Source: Limnanthes douglasii subsp. nivea
Lineage: Eukaryota > Streptophyta > Magnoliopsida > Brassicales > Limnanthaceae
Direction of reading: 5' to 3'
DNA length: 64,000 nt
Assembly (NCBI GenBank): GCA_036936605.1
Contig: JAUPFV010000002.1
Span: 266,236,770-266,300,769, forward strand
Below are positions 32,524 to 45,080 of the stretch, in pieces. Positions within the stretch are counted from its first letter, which is position 1; each line of letters begins with the position of its first letter. Under the pieces are notes generated by a model that worked only from the letters and a program-made list of their open reading frames with translations, did not search any database and was not told the origin of the DNA. The position numbers were made by a program, and so were the translations under genes.

Positions 32524-35500
32524 CCATTACTATGTTAAATTGGAATGCAAAAGGGCTTGCTAATAGGGAAACCATCCAGAGGTTAAAGTCTATGGTGTTT
32601 TCTTTAAAGGCTAGTTTTGTTGCTGTTCAAGAGCCTTTTGTTAAGGTTGATAAGTTGAATATGGTGGCTAAGAAATTGAAGTTAAGTGGTTGTAGTAGTA
32701 ATGTGAATTATAAAATTTGGGTGTTTTGGCACCATGATTACAAAGTTGAAGTGGTTTTTGAGAGTGAACAACTGCTTCATCTTAAAGTGGCTCATTCTGT
32801 TATGAACAAAGAGTTTCATGTTTCTATTGTTTATGCAAAGTGTAAAAGAGATCAGAGGCTCTTGCTTTGGGATTCTATTAGAAGTCTTGATGTTCTTCCT
32901 CATGAGTGGATTATGTTTGGTGATTTTAATACTATTTCTAGTATTCAGGAGCGTCTTGCTTGCTCTACTGTTAATCAAAGGGGAATGGATGATTTTAATA
33001 GTCTTATTATGGACTGTGGTCTTATAGATGCTGGTCATACTGGTTGTCCCTATACTTGGTCTAATGGGCGTAAATGGAGAAGGCTTGATCAAGTTTTGTA
33101 TAGCTCGTCTTGGTTGGATTTCTTTGATGGCACCGCTGTATCTCATCTTGCTCGAAGTTGTTCTGATCATTGTCCCATTGTTATTAAAATTTCCTCTAAT
33201 GTTGTAAGAGCTAAATCTTCGTTTAAGTTCTTGAATATGTGGGTTACTCATCCTGATTTTCTGAAAACGGTGAAAGAGAGTTGGTCTGTTGATGTTAATG
33301 GTGATGTGAGAAATCCTATTATGTTTTTCTGGCTTAAACAGCAAAGATTGAAAGCTGTGTTAAAGGTGTGGAATAAGAATACTTTTGGGAATATTTTTGA
33401 TGCTATTAAGCATTGTGAGGAGGTCATAAACATCAGAGAAACCATGCTTCAAAATCAGTATGATGAGGTTAACAAGTCTGCTTTGGAGGAGGCTAGGCAG
33501 AATCATTTGTTGCTCTTGGATAGGGAAGAAATGTTTTGGAGACAGAAAGCTCATGCTTCTTGGTTGAAATATTCTGATAGGAATACTGCTGCCTTTCATA
33601 GTTTTGTAAAGAAGAGACACAAGAGGAACATGGTTGATAGAATTAAAGTGGATGATCATTGGTTAACCACTAAGGAGGATATTGGTAATTCAACTGTTGA
33701 TTATTTTAAATCATTGCTTGCTCCTACTAATAGTGTTGAGGCTGATCTGGTTCTTATGGATGTTATTCCTTCTTTGGTTAATGAGGAGGATAACACTTGC
33801 ATTTCTTGTATTCCTGAAACTGAGGAGATATATGGGGTTATTAAGTCCTTAAAGTCTGAATCAGCTGCTGGTCCTGATGGCTTCAATGGTGAGTTCTATA
33901 AGAAGTGTTGGGGAATTGTTGGGAATGATCTGTGTAATGCAGTTAAGGGCTTCTTTAAAGGATTTGATCTTCCTAAGGGTGTGAAGGCTACAAAGATTTG
34001 CTTGATTCCTAAGCTTGATAATCCTAACAAGTGGAGAGATTTTTGTCCTATCAGTTTAACCACAGTGTTCTCAAGGATTGTGGGGAAATTGATCAACAAC
34101 AGGCTTGCAAATGTCCTGCCTAACCTTATATCTGAAGAGCAAGGTGGGTTTGTGAAGGGTAGATGTATTCAGGACTCTATTCTTATGGATCAGGAGCTTT
34201 GTTTCGACATTAATATCAACATAAAAATGGGGAATGTTGTCATCAAGACTGATATGACTAAAGCTTTTGATAAGCTGAGTCATAAGTTTCTCTTTAGCAT
34301 TTTAAAGTTATTTGGTTTTAACACTAACGTTTCTACTCTTATTGGTAATTGCATTAGCAAGGTCTGGTCTTCTATTTTGGTTAATGGCGAGCTGACTGGC
34401 TACTTTGTTAACTCCCATGGCCTAAGACAAGGGGATCATCTTTCCCCGAGTCTTTTTATTTTGGCTGAAGAGTACTTGATAAGAAGGATAAAGCAGATAT
34501 CTGATAATAATGCCAGATTTAGATACAAGACTAGAAGCAACCAGAACATTGCTTGTCTTGCTTTCGCTGATGATTTCATGGTCTTTGCAAATGGTGATGC
34601 TGATTCAATGATTGCTATGAAGACTGCTTTGGATCATTATCAGTCTGTGTCTGGTCAAGAAATTAATACTACTAAATCCAAGCTTATTGTTTCTAACAAG
34701 ATGCTTCCTCAACAGATTACTATTATTGAAAATATATGGAATATCAATCATACACATTTGCCTTTCAGGTATCTTGGTTCTACAATTGCTATAAATTCAA
34801 GAATTGTTCACTTTGAAGATTTGATTTACAAAGTCAGATGTAGAATTATGGACTGGGACAGGTTGCACCTTTCATTTGCTGGCCGTTTGTTGTTGATTCA
34901 GACAGTTCTTGTTTCCTTTCCTAATTATTCGTTGCAGCATTCAAATCTGCCTGTTGGTATCATCAGTAGACTGGAGATCTTGTTTAGTAAGTTCATGTGG
35001 GGAAGCAAAGAGGACAAAAGAGCCATTAGTTGGGCTAGATGGGAGAAGTGATGCAAGCCTTTAAACGAAGGTGGCCTTAATCTTAAAAGGCTTAAAGATG
35101 TGCAGAATGTCTATGCAATGAAACTATGGTATAACTTCAGAATGCAGCAGTCTCTTTGGGATAAATTCATGCTTTCAGTTTATTGTAGGGGTAGCATTCA
35201 TCCTACCTTAGCTATTTCTCCTAGCAGGAGGTCTAAATCTTGGTCTCGTATCATTATGGATAGAGATAAGGCTGAGGACTATCTTTTTTGGCTTCATGGT
35301 CATGGAAACATGAGTTTTTGGTATGATAGATGGTGTTCAGATAGGCCTTTCATCAAAGTGTTTAATGATAATGACATAAGGACTGTTTGGGACAGTGTTA
35401 ATGATCCTGTCAAGGATTTTTGGCTGAATGATACCTGGGATTGGGGAAGGCTTAACACTAGAGTCACTAATACAGAGATCAATAAGATAAGAGAGGTTTG

Positions 35501-36639
35501 TCTCTCAGATAAAAAAGATGCTTTGCAATGATCTTTATCAAAGGATGGATCATTTAGTGTCAGAGATACTTGGAATCACATCAGATGCAAGGGGAATGTA
35601 TCAAGAATTTATGCTAAGACATGGAATGCTGTTACTCCTAAGAAGTGCTTGTTCTTATTATGGAGAGCTTTGCATAATTGGCTACCTACTGATGCTGTGA
35701 TGCAATCTAAGGGCTTTCAGCTAGCTTCTAAATGTGTTCATTGTAATAATACTGAATCTACTTACCATGTTGTGGTCCAGTGCCCTCAGGCTTGGTCTGT
35801 CTGGCTGCACTTCAGTATTATTTTCAATGTTCAGATTCAGCCTTATATGACGCTATCGCATATCATCATGAAGTGGTATTGGGTGCTAAAAGAAGCTATG
35901 ATATATTCACCATTCTGCCTGCAATATTGGTATGGTCTGTTTGGTCAGCTCGTAATAAAAAGAAGATTAACAATGAATCTACTAGTTCTGCTACAATCAT
36001 TAGACACATTATCTACATTCTAACTAGTCTAGATCAGGGGAAGATTCTAAACAAGAAGCACTGGGGGATTATGATAGAGAAGCTACGAAGTTTGGTTGTG
36101 TGAATCAGATTAAAACAATGAGTAAACCACTGTTTTTGAAGTGGAAGAATCCTAGGCAGGGTAGATACAAAATTAACATAGATGGAGCGTGTACCTTCAG
36201 TCACGAATCTGCAGGTGGGGCTTTAATTAGAAGTAGCAATGGGAGTATGATCATTGGCATTGGAAGGTTGTACGGAAAATCTTCTCAATTAATAGCAGAG
36301 TGTCGTGCTCTGTTCGATGGTTTGAGGTTGTGTAGAACTCTGGGTCTGAACAAAGTGGATGTGGAGGTTGATTCGTTGGTTTTGGTTAATCTATTACTCT
36401 ATGGAAGCTCGGTTTGGTATCTTGAGCCTTTGTTAAGCTATTGTAGGAAGTTAATTAGGTCTGATATGGTTCTTAAGCATGTCTATCGAGAACAAAATCT
36501 AGGGGCTGATTGGATTGCTAAGGAGGCTCTGAGGGTTCAAGCGAATGTTGATTTTGATGATAATGATGCTCCTCCGAAATTAAAAGCAATTATGTTGTTG
36601 GAAAGCCTCAATTTGGGGTACTTGCGTTTTCAAAATTAG
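32520..36639 (+). pseudogene. LINE-B ORF2: endonuclease, RT, zinc domain, RNase H
   Basis: From ATG 32520 the frame is open for 843 codons. Endonuclease (residues 1 to about 225) has LNWNAKGL, VQEP, FGDFNT, YTWSNGR..RLDQ and SDHCPI, so all catalytic motifs are present. RT (about 430-760) has AAGPDGF, EQGGFVKGR, KTDMTKAFD, GLRQGD and FADD (about 34565); CPISL replaces the usual RPISL. TGA at about 35049 ends the frame, which continues in the same frame to a second TGA at 35529-35531. Both may have been TGG codons (inference). A zinc-binding domain (CVHCNNTESTYHVVVQC, about 35731-35781) follows. A frameshift near 35890 and another near 36060 lead to a C-terminal RNase H (36100-36639) with NIDGAC, IAECRAL, VEVDSL and GADWIAKEA, all acidic residues kept. 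RNase H at this place is known for a subset of plant L1 elements. Confidence 0.93.
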
Positions 36640-36794
36640 GGTTTATCTTTGATTTGGGGCTGTTTGGTTCGACTTGGTAGTGGGGAAGAAGATGATGGCT
36701 CCTGGTTCTTTTTCAATTTTTTGTAATATTGCCTAATAAGGCTTGGATTTTCTTTTAATTTCAATATAAATTCTCATTAAAAAAAATAACATCA

Positions 36795-38639
36795 GATTTA
36801 TCATTTGTTCGATAAATAATAACAAATAAAATAAGTAAAATAATAATACAAAATTATAAATTTTACGATATTAGAGTACTAGTATTAATAAAGAGCAGGC
36901 AGTTGTTTTGGAAATGCAAATCCGTTTGTTCTGTCTGTTGTACGCTTTGGGTTCTATTCCTCTTCCCCATCCCTCTACCTGATCACTAGCATGTGCTTAA
37001 CGATAGGGAGAGAATAGGATGGTCCATATCATTTACTACAATCGGCTGATATATATACATCATGAATGTGAGAAAATAACCCACACAAATAATATATAGT
37101 GGCTATCTCACAGCAATGTTAGAATTTATTATGAAATATATTACAATAACAATTGAATTATTGATTAAAAATTATCATAGAATCATTTTAGTAGATGGAT
37201 AAACTGGTGTAGGATGTAAAGAGCAAAATTAAAAAAAAAAACACAAAGGTTAAACATTGAATAAATAAGTGGACGGTGAGTGGCTGAATTACAACAAACT
37301 AATTTCTTGAAAGTTTTAGGATTTGGTTGTCGAAATAAATTGACAAGCCATATTAGTAGAAATTTTAGAGTTTGGTTGCGACAAGCGATTGATAACGTGC
37401 TATCAAATGTTAAACATGTGTTTTTTTTTTAAAATATTGTATTTAGATTCGAATTTATCGATTAAACTTTTGATTTTCAATTTATAAAGTTAAAATCTTG
37501 TTATATTTTCGAAGAACTTTACTAGAAATCTAAACTAATAGTAAGATGAGATGTTCTAATATTCACTTAAGAAAAAGTAACTAAAGTAGGTACATCTTCA
37601 ATAGGATCTAATAGTAAGATGAGATGTTCTAATATTCACTTAAGAAAAAGTAACTAAAGTATTTTACGAGGAATAAACGGTACATCTTCAATAGATTGTG
37701 CAAGCAAAAATCGATATCTATATAAAAAAAATAAAGATGAAATATTGTGTATTCAACGTATACAGTATTTTTTAATAAATTATTTTACAAAAAAATATTA
37801 AGATTTTTGTGATATAACCAAATAATTATGTTACAACTTTTGTAATATCATAAAGAATTATACATTAATATTAAGTTTCTCGTGATGTAACAAAAGAATT
37901 AAGTTTCGACTCGTAAAATGCTATAACGAGTACGACGAGAATATTTATATTCTTATGATGTAACTGAAGAATTTTGTTTAAACATAACTAAATTTATGAA
38001 GAGTTTTAAGAATGCTAAGTTACTGATGTAACAAAATATTTTAGTTTAAGCTTATGTAGTATCATATCGATACAGTTATAACTCCTAAACATGGATTAAT
38101 GTTACAATAGTAAACATGGATGCATGAGAATTCAGTTTTAAGATCTTATATGTTATATAAAAAAATAAACTAGTTTATTACAAATACTTATCTAAAACCA
38201 GGTATACCTTTAAAGGTAATGTGATATGATATATAATAAATCTTGTGTCAAACAATTTTTATTCAACATTAAAAAAATTGATTTTTAAGTGAACTTTAAT
38301 TTCAGTTAAATTAAAAAATCATTTTAAGATAATCATGGTACATAGTGTAGACTTCTAACATTAAATGAATATTAAGATCATATATTTTTTATGTTGAGAT
38401 AAAGTTAATTTAGTACAAATTACAACCTAGATGTTTTATATTTTACGTATGATAAGTTGCGAGCGATAATCAGACCAAAAAATATTAAAAAGTTTTAGCT
38501 TCATTCAATATTTAGAAACTTTAAACAAATGATTTAATAATATAAGTAGGTGTCTCATGAATGATATTATTTTTTTAAAGCTATATTATCGTTTAGTTTT
38601 GAGATGAGGTTAGTATAGTATTATGAATGTCACAAGTTT
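36795..38639. other. AT-rich stretch without recognised gene
   Basis: No ORF or domain was recognised, apart from the duplication at 37536-37660. The distal part may be decayed copia sequence upstream of the RT fragment at 38640. Confidence 0.5.
37536..37660 (+). repeat. Tandem duplication, period 73 bp
   Basis: TAATAGTAAGATGAGATG and the following 35 bp (to AACTAAAGTA) occur at 37536 and again at 37609 with no visible differences. A GGTACATCTTCAATAG word follows each copy at different distances. The identity implies a recent duplication. Confidence 0.9.
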
Positions 38640-39135
38640 GATGGGAGAAGATTCACATTTAGTGTTGTATGTTAACGATATGTTATTTATAGTAAACTAT
38701 GCTAACCGGTTCCATGCTACCATAAATTTTGGTTGAAATAATTTAAAATAAAATATTTATATGAGGTGTCATATGTGTTAGGAATGCGAATTCATCACGA
38801 TCATTCTTGATGTACTATAGGTTTATAAAAAAAGACATATATTAAGAGAATATTGTAATGTTATACTATTCTGAATTAAAAACATATAGATTCAATTTAA
38901 GCAAAATAATATAAGTTTTATTTCAAAAATTGATTTGGAAATTCAAGAGTTGCATAATTTTTCATATTATTTGGTAATTAAAAGTATAATACATGCTCTA
39001 GTTTGTTTAGGATATTGTATAAACATTATGACAATCCTTCTAGGTAAATTCTTAAGTGATTTAGAGAAAGACCAATATGTAGCAGGATATGGGGCCGCTC
39101 ATGTTTATAAAAAACAAAGCATCATATGTTAACAT
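38640..39135 (+). pseudogene. Copia RT C-terminal fragment
   Basis: On + the words LVLYVNDMLFIVN (active-site region, first Asp of YVDD changed to Asn), then YYLVIKSIIHALVCLGYCIN (usual Y.SAIGSLMYAM.CTRPDI) and FLSDLEKDQYVAGYGA stand in copia order, with stops between. It is similar in type to the larger copia remnant that starts about 230 bp further on, but duplicates its RT part, so it is a separate fragment. Confidence 0.6.
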
Positions 39136-39379
39136 ATACAAAGTCGAGCAATTAGAAAGATATTGATGTTTCGTGAGAATATAGGTTCATTAGATGTTTG
39201 AATAATTTTTAAGATTTAGATCTACATGTTTTACGAGAATAAAGTTTGTTGCATATTCCGAAACATATAGTAAAAAAAATTAGTTATTTGAAATCAACAA
39301 ATTAGAATGAAGAAAGTATAAACAAAATTCAAGATTTAGTTCTTGGTGTTTTAGTTTTTTTATTGTCTTAAAAGATGGG

Positions 39380-40161
39380 TTTTATGAAGGCTCTTTAGAG
39401 TATGTATGAGAAGCCATCGATATCTAACAAAGTTCACTTGATGAGGCGCTTATTCAATTTGCGAATAACAGAATGTGCATCAATAGCTCAAGACCTCGAT
39501 GAACTCAATACAATCAAAATCCAATTGAGTTCAGTCAAAATTGATTTTGATGAATAAATACGAGCATTGATACTCTTGTCTTCTCTACCATCAAGTTGGA
39601 ATGCTACTATCACGGTTGTGAGTAGCTTGTCAGGAAGAAATAGGGTGAGATTTGATGATGTACGTGATCTAGTTCCTCAGTGAAGAAATTCGAAGGAGAC
39701 AGTCGGGTGAATCATTAACCTTCTCATTTTTGCATACAAAGTTAAGAGCAATAAATTCAACCAGATGGAATAAACGTAGTAAATTGAATTACCAAGGTAA
39801 GGACGAGAGGTCTAATTCTAGGAATCTTAAAAATTCCCAGAGGGTAGAAAACATTGAGTGTTGGAATTGTGGGAAGACTGAGCACTATAGAAATCAGAGC
39901 AAAAGAGCACTAAAGAACCAGGAGACAAAAATAGAGGCATATGTCACTCCAGAAGGAGATGATGTGCTGATATGCTTCTTGGAGAGCAAGGAAGAGTCTT
40001 GGGTGTTAGACTTTGGAGCATCATTCTATGCTACTTCGAAAAAAGAATTCTTCGAGAGGTATGTCCTTGGAAACCTTGGAAATGTATACCTTCTTGATAA
40101 TCAGCCTTGTGATATTATTGGTAAAGATATAGTGAATATAAAGTTGAATTGGTCTATTTGA
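39380..40161 (+). pseudogene. Copia gag and protease remnant
   Basis: The gag part (about 39420-39715) has NKVHLMRRLFNLR-like, ELNTI and LILLSSLPSSWNAT words, typical of the UBN2-type copia gag, with stops near 39557 and 39683. The open frame 39730-40161 contains the zinc knuckle CWNCGKTEHYRNQSK, in which the last Cys has become Ser, and the protease site WVLDFGASFYAT, in which the usual D-S-G is D-F-G. Both changes would abolish the activities concerned. Confidence 0.82.
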
Positions 40162-40689
40162 TAGCTGAAAGATATCGGGAATATCTCCGACCTAAGAAAG
40201 AACTTAATTTTAGTATGATAGTTGGCTAGAGAAGGTTACACTAAGGTCTTCCATGACGATAATTAGAAGATTTCAAAGGTGCAATGATGGTTACGCGTGG
40301 AGAAAAAATGGTACTATTTACAAGACAACAGATGTGTGTTGTTAAATTACAATTGGAACAGGTAATTGAAATCCCAATATACGGCACCAAAGACTTGGCC
40401 ACGCGAGTGAGAACGTGATGAAAATTATGCACTTAAAGGGGAAACTTCCAGGTCTGCAGTAGATTAATATAGACATGCCCGGAGATTTCATATTTAGAAA
40501 ATAGAAAAGGGTAAGTTTTTTAGCAAGTTGTAGAACCCTAAAGAAAGAAAGACTTGAGCTTGTCCACGCTGATGTTTGAGAGCCAACAACTAGTTTACCA
40601 ATATAAGGGAAACACTACTTCATAACTTTAATTGATAATCCTTATCTAAAGGTATGAGTTTATTTTCTAAAGAATAAATCTGAAGTGTT

Positions 40690-41040
40690 TGATATTTTTA
40701 GGAGATGAAAATTTATGGTTGAGAATGAGAGAAGTCTATCGATTAAAAATTTCAAAACCCGACAATGGTGGTGAATATGAGGGCACCGGATTCAAGAATT
40801 TTTTCTATGAGGATGAGATCAAGATGAGGAGAGCCGTTTCATATACGCCTTAAGACAATTTTATTGTCGAGCATATGAACCGAACATTGACATAAAGAAC
40901 CATAAGCATTTGTATACAGTCAGGTTTACCGAAGCAGTTCTGTGTGGAAGTAGTTAACGCATCAACTTACTTGGTCAACCCGGGTCCATCTATTCTTTTA
41001 GAGCATAAAATACTCGAAGATGTATTGAGTGGTAAATAAA
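40690..41040 (+). pseudogene. Copia integrase core remnant
   Basis: PDNGGEYEGTGFKNFF (about 40757-40805), VEHMNRTLT (about 40868-40895, usual ERMNRTL), SGLPKQFCVEVVNASTYLVN and GPSILLEHKILEDVLSG are recognisable integrase words. The stretch is interrupted by stops, for example in VSYTP-stop. The upstream zinc-binding part cannot be traced. Confidence 0.75.
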
Positions 41041-41410
41041 TAAATATATCTCATCTAATTTTTTTTTTGGTTCTACGACATACGTTCATATCAGTTATCA
41101 AGCCAGAAATAAGCTTGATCCGGAAAACAAAAATGCACTCTGATCTATATTGGCAAAGACGAGTTTGGGTAAAACATTTGAGATAAGAAAAATATGAATA
41201 TGATTCGAAGAAGATATGTGATCTTCAAAAAATTAGTGATATAAAAGAATATACATAAAAATTGATGCAAAAGAATTAGGATCGAGTTGGCCAGTGTTTG
41301 CAAATGCTGAAGATTTCCAAGACAATAAAAAAACTTAGGCGATCAAATCAAGAAATACTTAGCAGTCTGAAACACTACAGCCGACCGTAACAACTTATAT
41401 TTTGAGAAGA

Positions 41411-41819
41411 GGCTTTGAACAGTAACTCGTCCCTGGACTATCGCACTTGGTGACAGATAGTGCCTGGACTTTCAAAAGTCCGTTCGTAGTCCCTTGACTA
41501 TCCAGTTTGGATAAAGTTAATCCCCTTGCATGTGCTGACTATCAATTTTTGTGACAGAAAGTCCTTCAACTATTCATTTTCAATAAATTTAGAGTTTTGA
41601 ATTTCTATTTTTGATAAAGTTAGTCCCCTTAATAAACATGCGCATGGGACTAACTTTATCCAAACTAGATAGTTCAGGGACTACCAACGTACTTTTGAAA
41701 GTCCAGGGACTGTATGTCACCAAACTGGATAGTCGAGGGACTACGAACGGACTTTTGAAAGTCCAGAGACTATCTGCCACCAAAGTCGATAGTCCAGGGA
41801 CGAGTTACTGTTCAAAGCC
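41411..41819. mobile_element. Mutator-like MITE (409 bp) with long inverted arms
   Basis: The left end reads GGCTTTGAACAGTAACTCGT and the right end is its exact reverse complement; the arms remain complementary for at least 100 bp with some differences and internal repeats of a GGACTTTCAAAAGTCC-like palindromic word. A perfect 9-bp duplication TTGAGAAGA flanks it at 41402-41410 and 41820-41828. Nine-base duplications and long inverted repeats beginning with G are characteristic of Mutator-like elements. It codes for nothing and is inserted in the copia remnant between integrase and RT. Confidence 0.93.
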
Positions 41820-41828
41820 TTGAGAAGA

Positions 41829-43430
41829 TCTTTCCAACACTATGTGCCTAACATGAGATATTTGAACTATTTGCTATTGACCAATAACGGAGAGCCTAAA
41901 TGCTATGATGAAGTTTGTAAGACCAATGTTGTAGCATGTGGAAGCTTGTCATAAAAAAAAAGATGGAGTCTTTAATCTCAAATCGGGCATGAGAACTAGC
42001 TGAGTTACACGTGTATAAGAAGTCACTTCATAACAAATGGGTGTACCGGGTGAAAGATGAGCATGATGGCTCTAAAAGATACAAAACCCGGCCAATTGCT
42101 AAAGAATTCTAATAAAACAATAAATTTATTAAACTGGTATTTTTTATCTAGTTGTGAAGTTCAATACTAGTAGATCAGTGTTGGATATTGTTGTAATTGA
42201 AGACATTTATCTTGAACAGTTAGACGTGAAGACTACATTTATTCATAATGACTTGGATGAGAAGATATACATGTATCAACCAGAAATTTTCTTAAAAATA
42301 AGGAAATAAAAATTGTATGTAGACTCAAAAAAAGTTTGCATGGTCTAAAATAAGGCCTAAGACATTGGTACAAGAAATTTGATGGTTTTATGCATAAAGA
42401 GAGTTTCCAGAATTACTATACTAAACAAATTTATATTTCAAAATATATAAGTCCAGTTTTATCATTTTGTTACTCTATGTTGATGATATGTTAGTAGTAG
42501 GTTCAAATATAAATGATATTAGAATATCAAAGCAACAATTACAAAAAAATTAACATGAAAGACTTTAGTTCAACAAAGAAGATCATTGACATGCAAAATC
42601 ACAAGAGATAAGCATAGCATAGAAGGAGCTTTGCAGTTATTTCAGTCAGATTACATCGATTGTGTTTTGCAGAGATTTAACATGGGTGATACCAAGAGAA
42701 TTAATACACCATTGGTAGGATACTCTAATTTATCTAAGGATAAACCCCCTTATATGGAGGATGAGAAATATTTCATGTTTAAGGTTTCTTAGGCCTCAGC
42801 TATTGAGAGTTTGATGTATGCAATGGTTTGTACGAAACTAGACGTTGGTCTTGCAGTGGAAGTTGTGAGCAGATTTATGGCCAAACTTGGGGAAATTAAA
42901 TTAGAATAAAATAGATTTTGAGGTACCTACTAGGCACCACAAGAAAGTGTTACTTTTGTAAGGGTGAGTTAAAGGTACAAGGCTACGTAGATGCAGATTT
43001 TGGAGGTGAAATTGATCATCGAAACAATATTACTGGTTATATATTCACTATTGAAACTACAGTTGTTAGTTAGATGTCAAAGTTACAGAATATTGTCACT
43101 CTATCCACTATAGAGGCTGAGTATATAGAAGTGACCAAAGCTAGTAAAGAGATGATATGGCTTCAAGGCCTGTTAAGCGAGCTGTGATTCGAATAGAAGA
43201 AAAACATTCTACATAGCGATAGTCAGAGTGCAATTCAATTGGCGAAGAATTCAACATTTCATTGAAGAACCAAACATATCGGTCTTTGTTATCATATCAT
43301 CATATCTTTATTGGAAGATGATGTGCTAATATTGGAAAAGATCCAAGTAAGCAAAAATCCAGCTGATATATTGAAAAAAACAGTAGCTATTTAAAAACTG
43401 AAGTTTTGTTCAGCTTCATTTGATTTACAA
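41829..43430 (+). pseudogene. Copia RT and RNase H remnant
   Basis: NKWVYRVKDEHDGSKRY (about 42038-42085) marks the RT start. LYVDDMLVVGSN (about 42473-42510) keeps the YVDD active site, although the frame around it is broken. FCRDLTWVIPR-like, YAMVCTKLDV (about 42815-42850) and, in RNase H, VQGYVDADFGG (about 42978-43010), TLSTIEAEYIE (about 43100), SDSQSAIQLAKN (about 43218) and KNPADILKK (about 43360) follow. At least ten stops or frameshifts are seen. Confidence 0.8.
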
Positions 43431-43507
43431 GAGTAGCAAGACTATAAAGATTTGCTACATAGATCAAGGTGTGAAGATATATTGAAACCAGTATTCAAGT
43501 GGGAGAT

Positions 43508-43990
43508 TGTGAGATGAGGGGTCTTGTGAAGAATTACATTATTTTAATTTCTTATAAAAGAGCAAGATAAATTGGATGATGATAATAAAACACAAAGAAT
43601 GATAAAACTAGAGAAGTGTTTCGCGGGTTCCGAAGAAGGTGAAGAATTACATTATTTTAATTTCTTATAAAATAGCAAGATAAATTGGACGATGATAATA
43701 AAGAACAAAAAATGATAAAAACAGAGAAGTATTACGAAGGTCTGAAGATGTTTTAAATTTTGAGAGATCGGTAAAATAATTTACTGAGTCGTTAATGAGT
43801 TATTAATTAAATTTATTAACCTTTGTAATTGTTTCTTCTTCCTCTGCGTGTTTAACTCCATATAAATTCAATAACTAAGTTTTGTGAGTGTATTGAAAAT
43901 ACAGAATCACGGAGTCCTTTCCAATAAAATCAATCTACATCAGGTCCGGAGACGTAGACATAATTTGTTGAACCTCATTAACAATTAGTT
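43508..43990 (+). repeat. Putative 3' LTR with internal 113-bp-period duplication
   Basis: It starts TGTGAGATGAGGGG directly after the polypurine tract. Within it, GAAGAATTACATTATTTTAA and about 90 following bases occur at 43528 and again at 43641, with a few differences. The right end is not exact because no partner LTR exists. Confidence 0.6.
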
Positions 43991-45017
43991 TAATTTTTAA
44001 TTTCACTATTGTTTTTGTGATTTTCACATTGAGCTCGTTACAGAAAAATTATGTATTTTTTCAATAAAAGGCCGAATGAAAAAATACAATAATTCACGTT
44101 CGTCGCATCACGTATCACACGATTTTAAGATATGAGAGTTATTTCGAATATTACTTTTCTAATTTTCATTTTTTATTAAATTTATTTACAAATGTAATTT
44201 TCCAATCACCTCATCCAACCAAAAATTTTATAAACTATTATTAGTTACATTAAAACTATCAATGGGAAAATGAGGTTTGTGACAACTACTTTAAACCTTT
44301 AAATCCAATTCATTCGTATAATTCCGGTAACCTACTCTCCATTCACGAATTTTTGACACACACACACGAATAACACCACCTACCAGGTTTGGAGGCAGAT
44401 AGGACATGAATGGCAAATATCGATTACCTTTCCTATAGGTTAGGCCCTACGCACAATCTTACAATAAATATAAATGATTATTTCAAAGTAATAATTGCAC
44501 AATATATAACCCCTTTTTTTATTTGTGTTCTTGTGTCCAACTCCCACACCTTAGGAAATTTAATACTCCTACTTCATAATTTATATATTTTGAACATTTT
44601 AGTGGAAAACTTGATAATATAAATAATGTATATGTGTAATTTAACTTAGGACAAAAATGGTATGTTAGGTGATATAGACACTTTTGGAGCGAGAAAATGA
44701 GGAGACAGAAGGATTACGACTTTGTAAGCCGTCTTGTTGTGTGCTCGTGATCAATAATGCCTTCTCGTGAACTACTACTATATACCTGCATGATAATAAT
44801 TGGCTTCCCTCGACTCTATAGTTAGTTGGAATGAATAATATAATTAAGAATCTAGTTTAATTATATTTAACCATGCAATCAATATGAATTTGTATTCATT
44901 CCGAAATATCTATAACAATGTGTATATTCTTATAAATATCATACTATTGGAGGAGACAAAATGCGATATAAATAAATATTTTGCTGCCAATCGAATGCGC
45001 CGAATCCAGTTTAATTG

Positions 45018-45080
<63 letters not shown>

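Larger units (their letters stand above)
30953..36782 (+). mobile_element. LINE-B: nearly intact L1-type LINE with RNase H
   Basis: The element is 5.8 kb long and bounded by a perfect 12-bp duplication AAAATAACATCA at 30941-30952 and 36783-36794 (the A-run makes the right edge slightly ambiguous). It begins CGGGTTTTTGGAG and ends in TTCTCATTAAAAAAAA, a short A8 tail. It carries ORF1 (31073-32523) and ORF2 (32520-36639) that overlap by ATGA. Full length at the 5' end and an exact duplication show a complete insertion event. Two nonsense codons and about three frameshifts have accumulated since. It belongs to the same family as LINE-A at 799-6537. Confidence 0.95.
39360..43990 (+). mobile_element. 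Decayed Ty1/copia element, 5' LTR missing
   Basis: Gag, zinc knuckle, protease, integrase, RT and RNase H remnants follow on + in copia order, ending with AAGTGGGAGATTG, a polypurine tract, and a putative 3' LTR from 43508. No matching LTR was found upstream of 39360, so the 5' end is truncated. A Mutator-like MITE is inserted at 41411-41819. Stops are frequent throughout. Confidence 0.85.

Noticed and set aside
32682..33659. Long minus frames (up to 220 aa) opposite LINE-B endonuclease
   Set aside because: Ser/Thr/Ile-rich mirror of the ORF2 codons with no known family.
44410..44622. + frame of 70 aa beginning MANIDYLSYRLG
   Set aside because: AT-rich, hydrophobic end, with no homologue recognised and no promoter or splice context.
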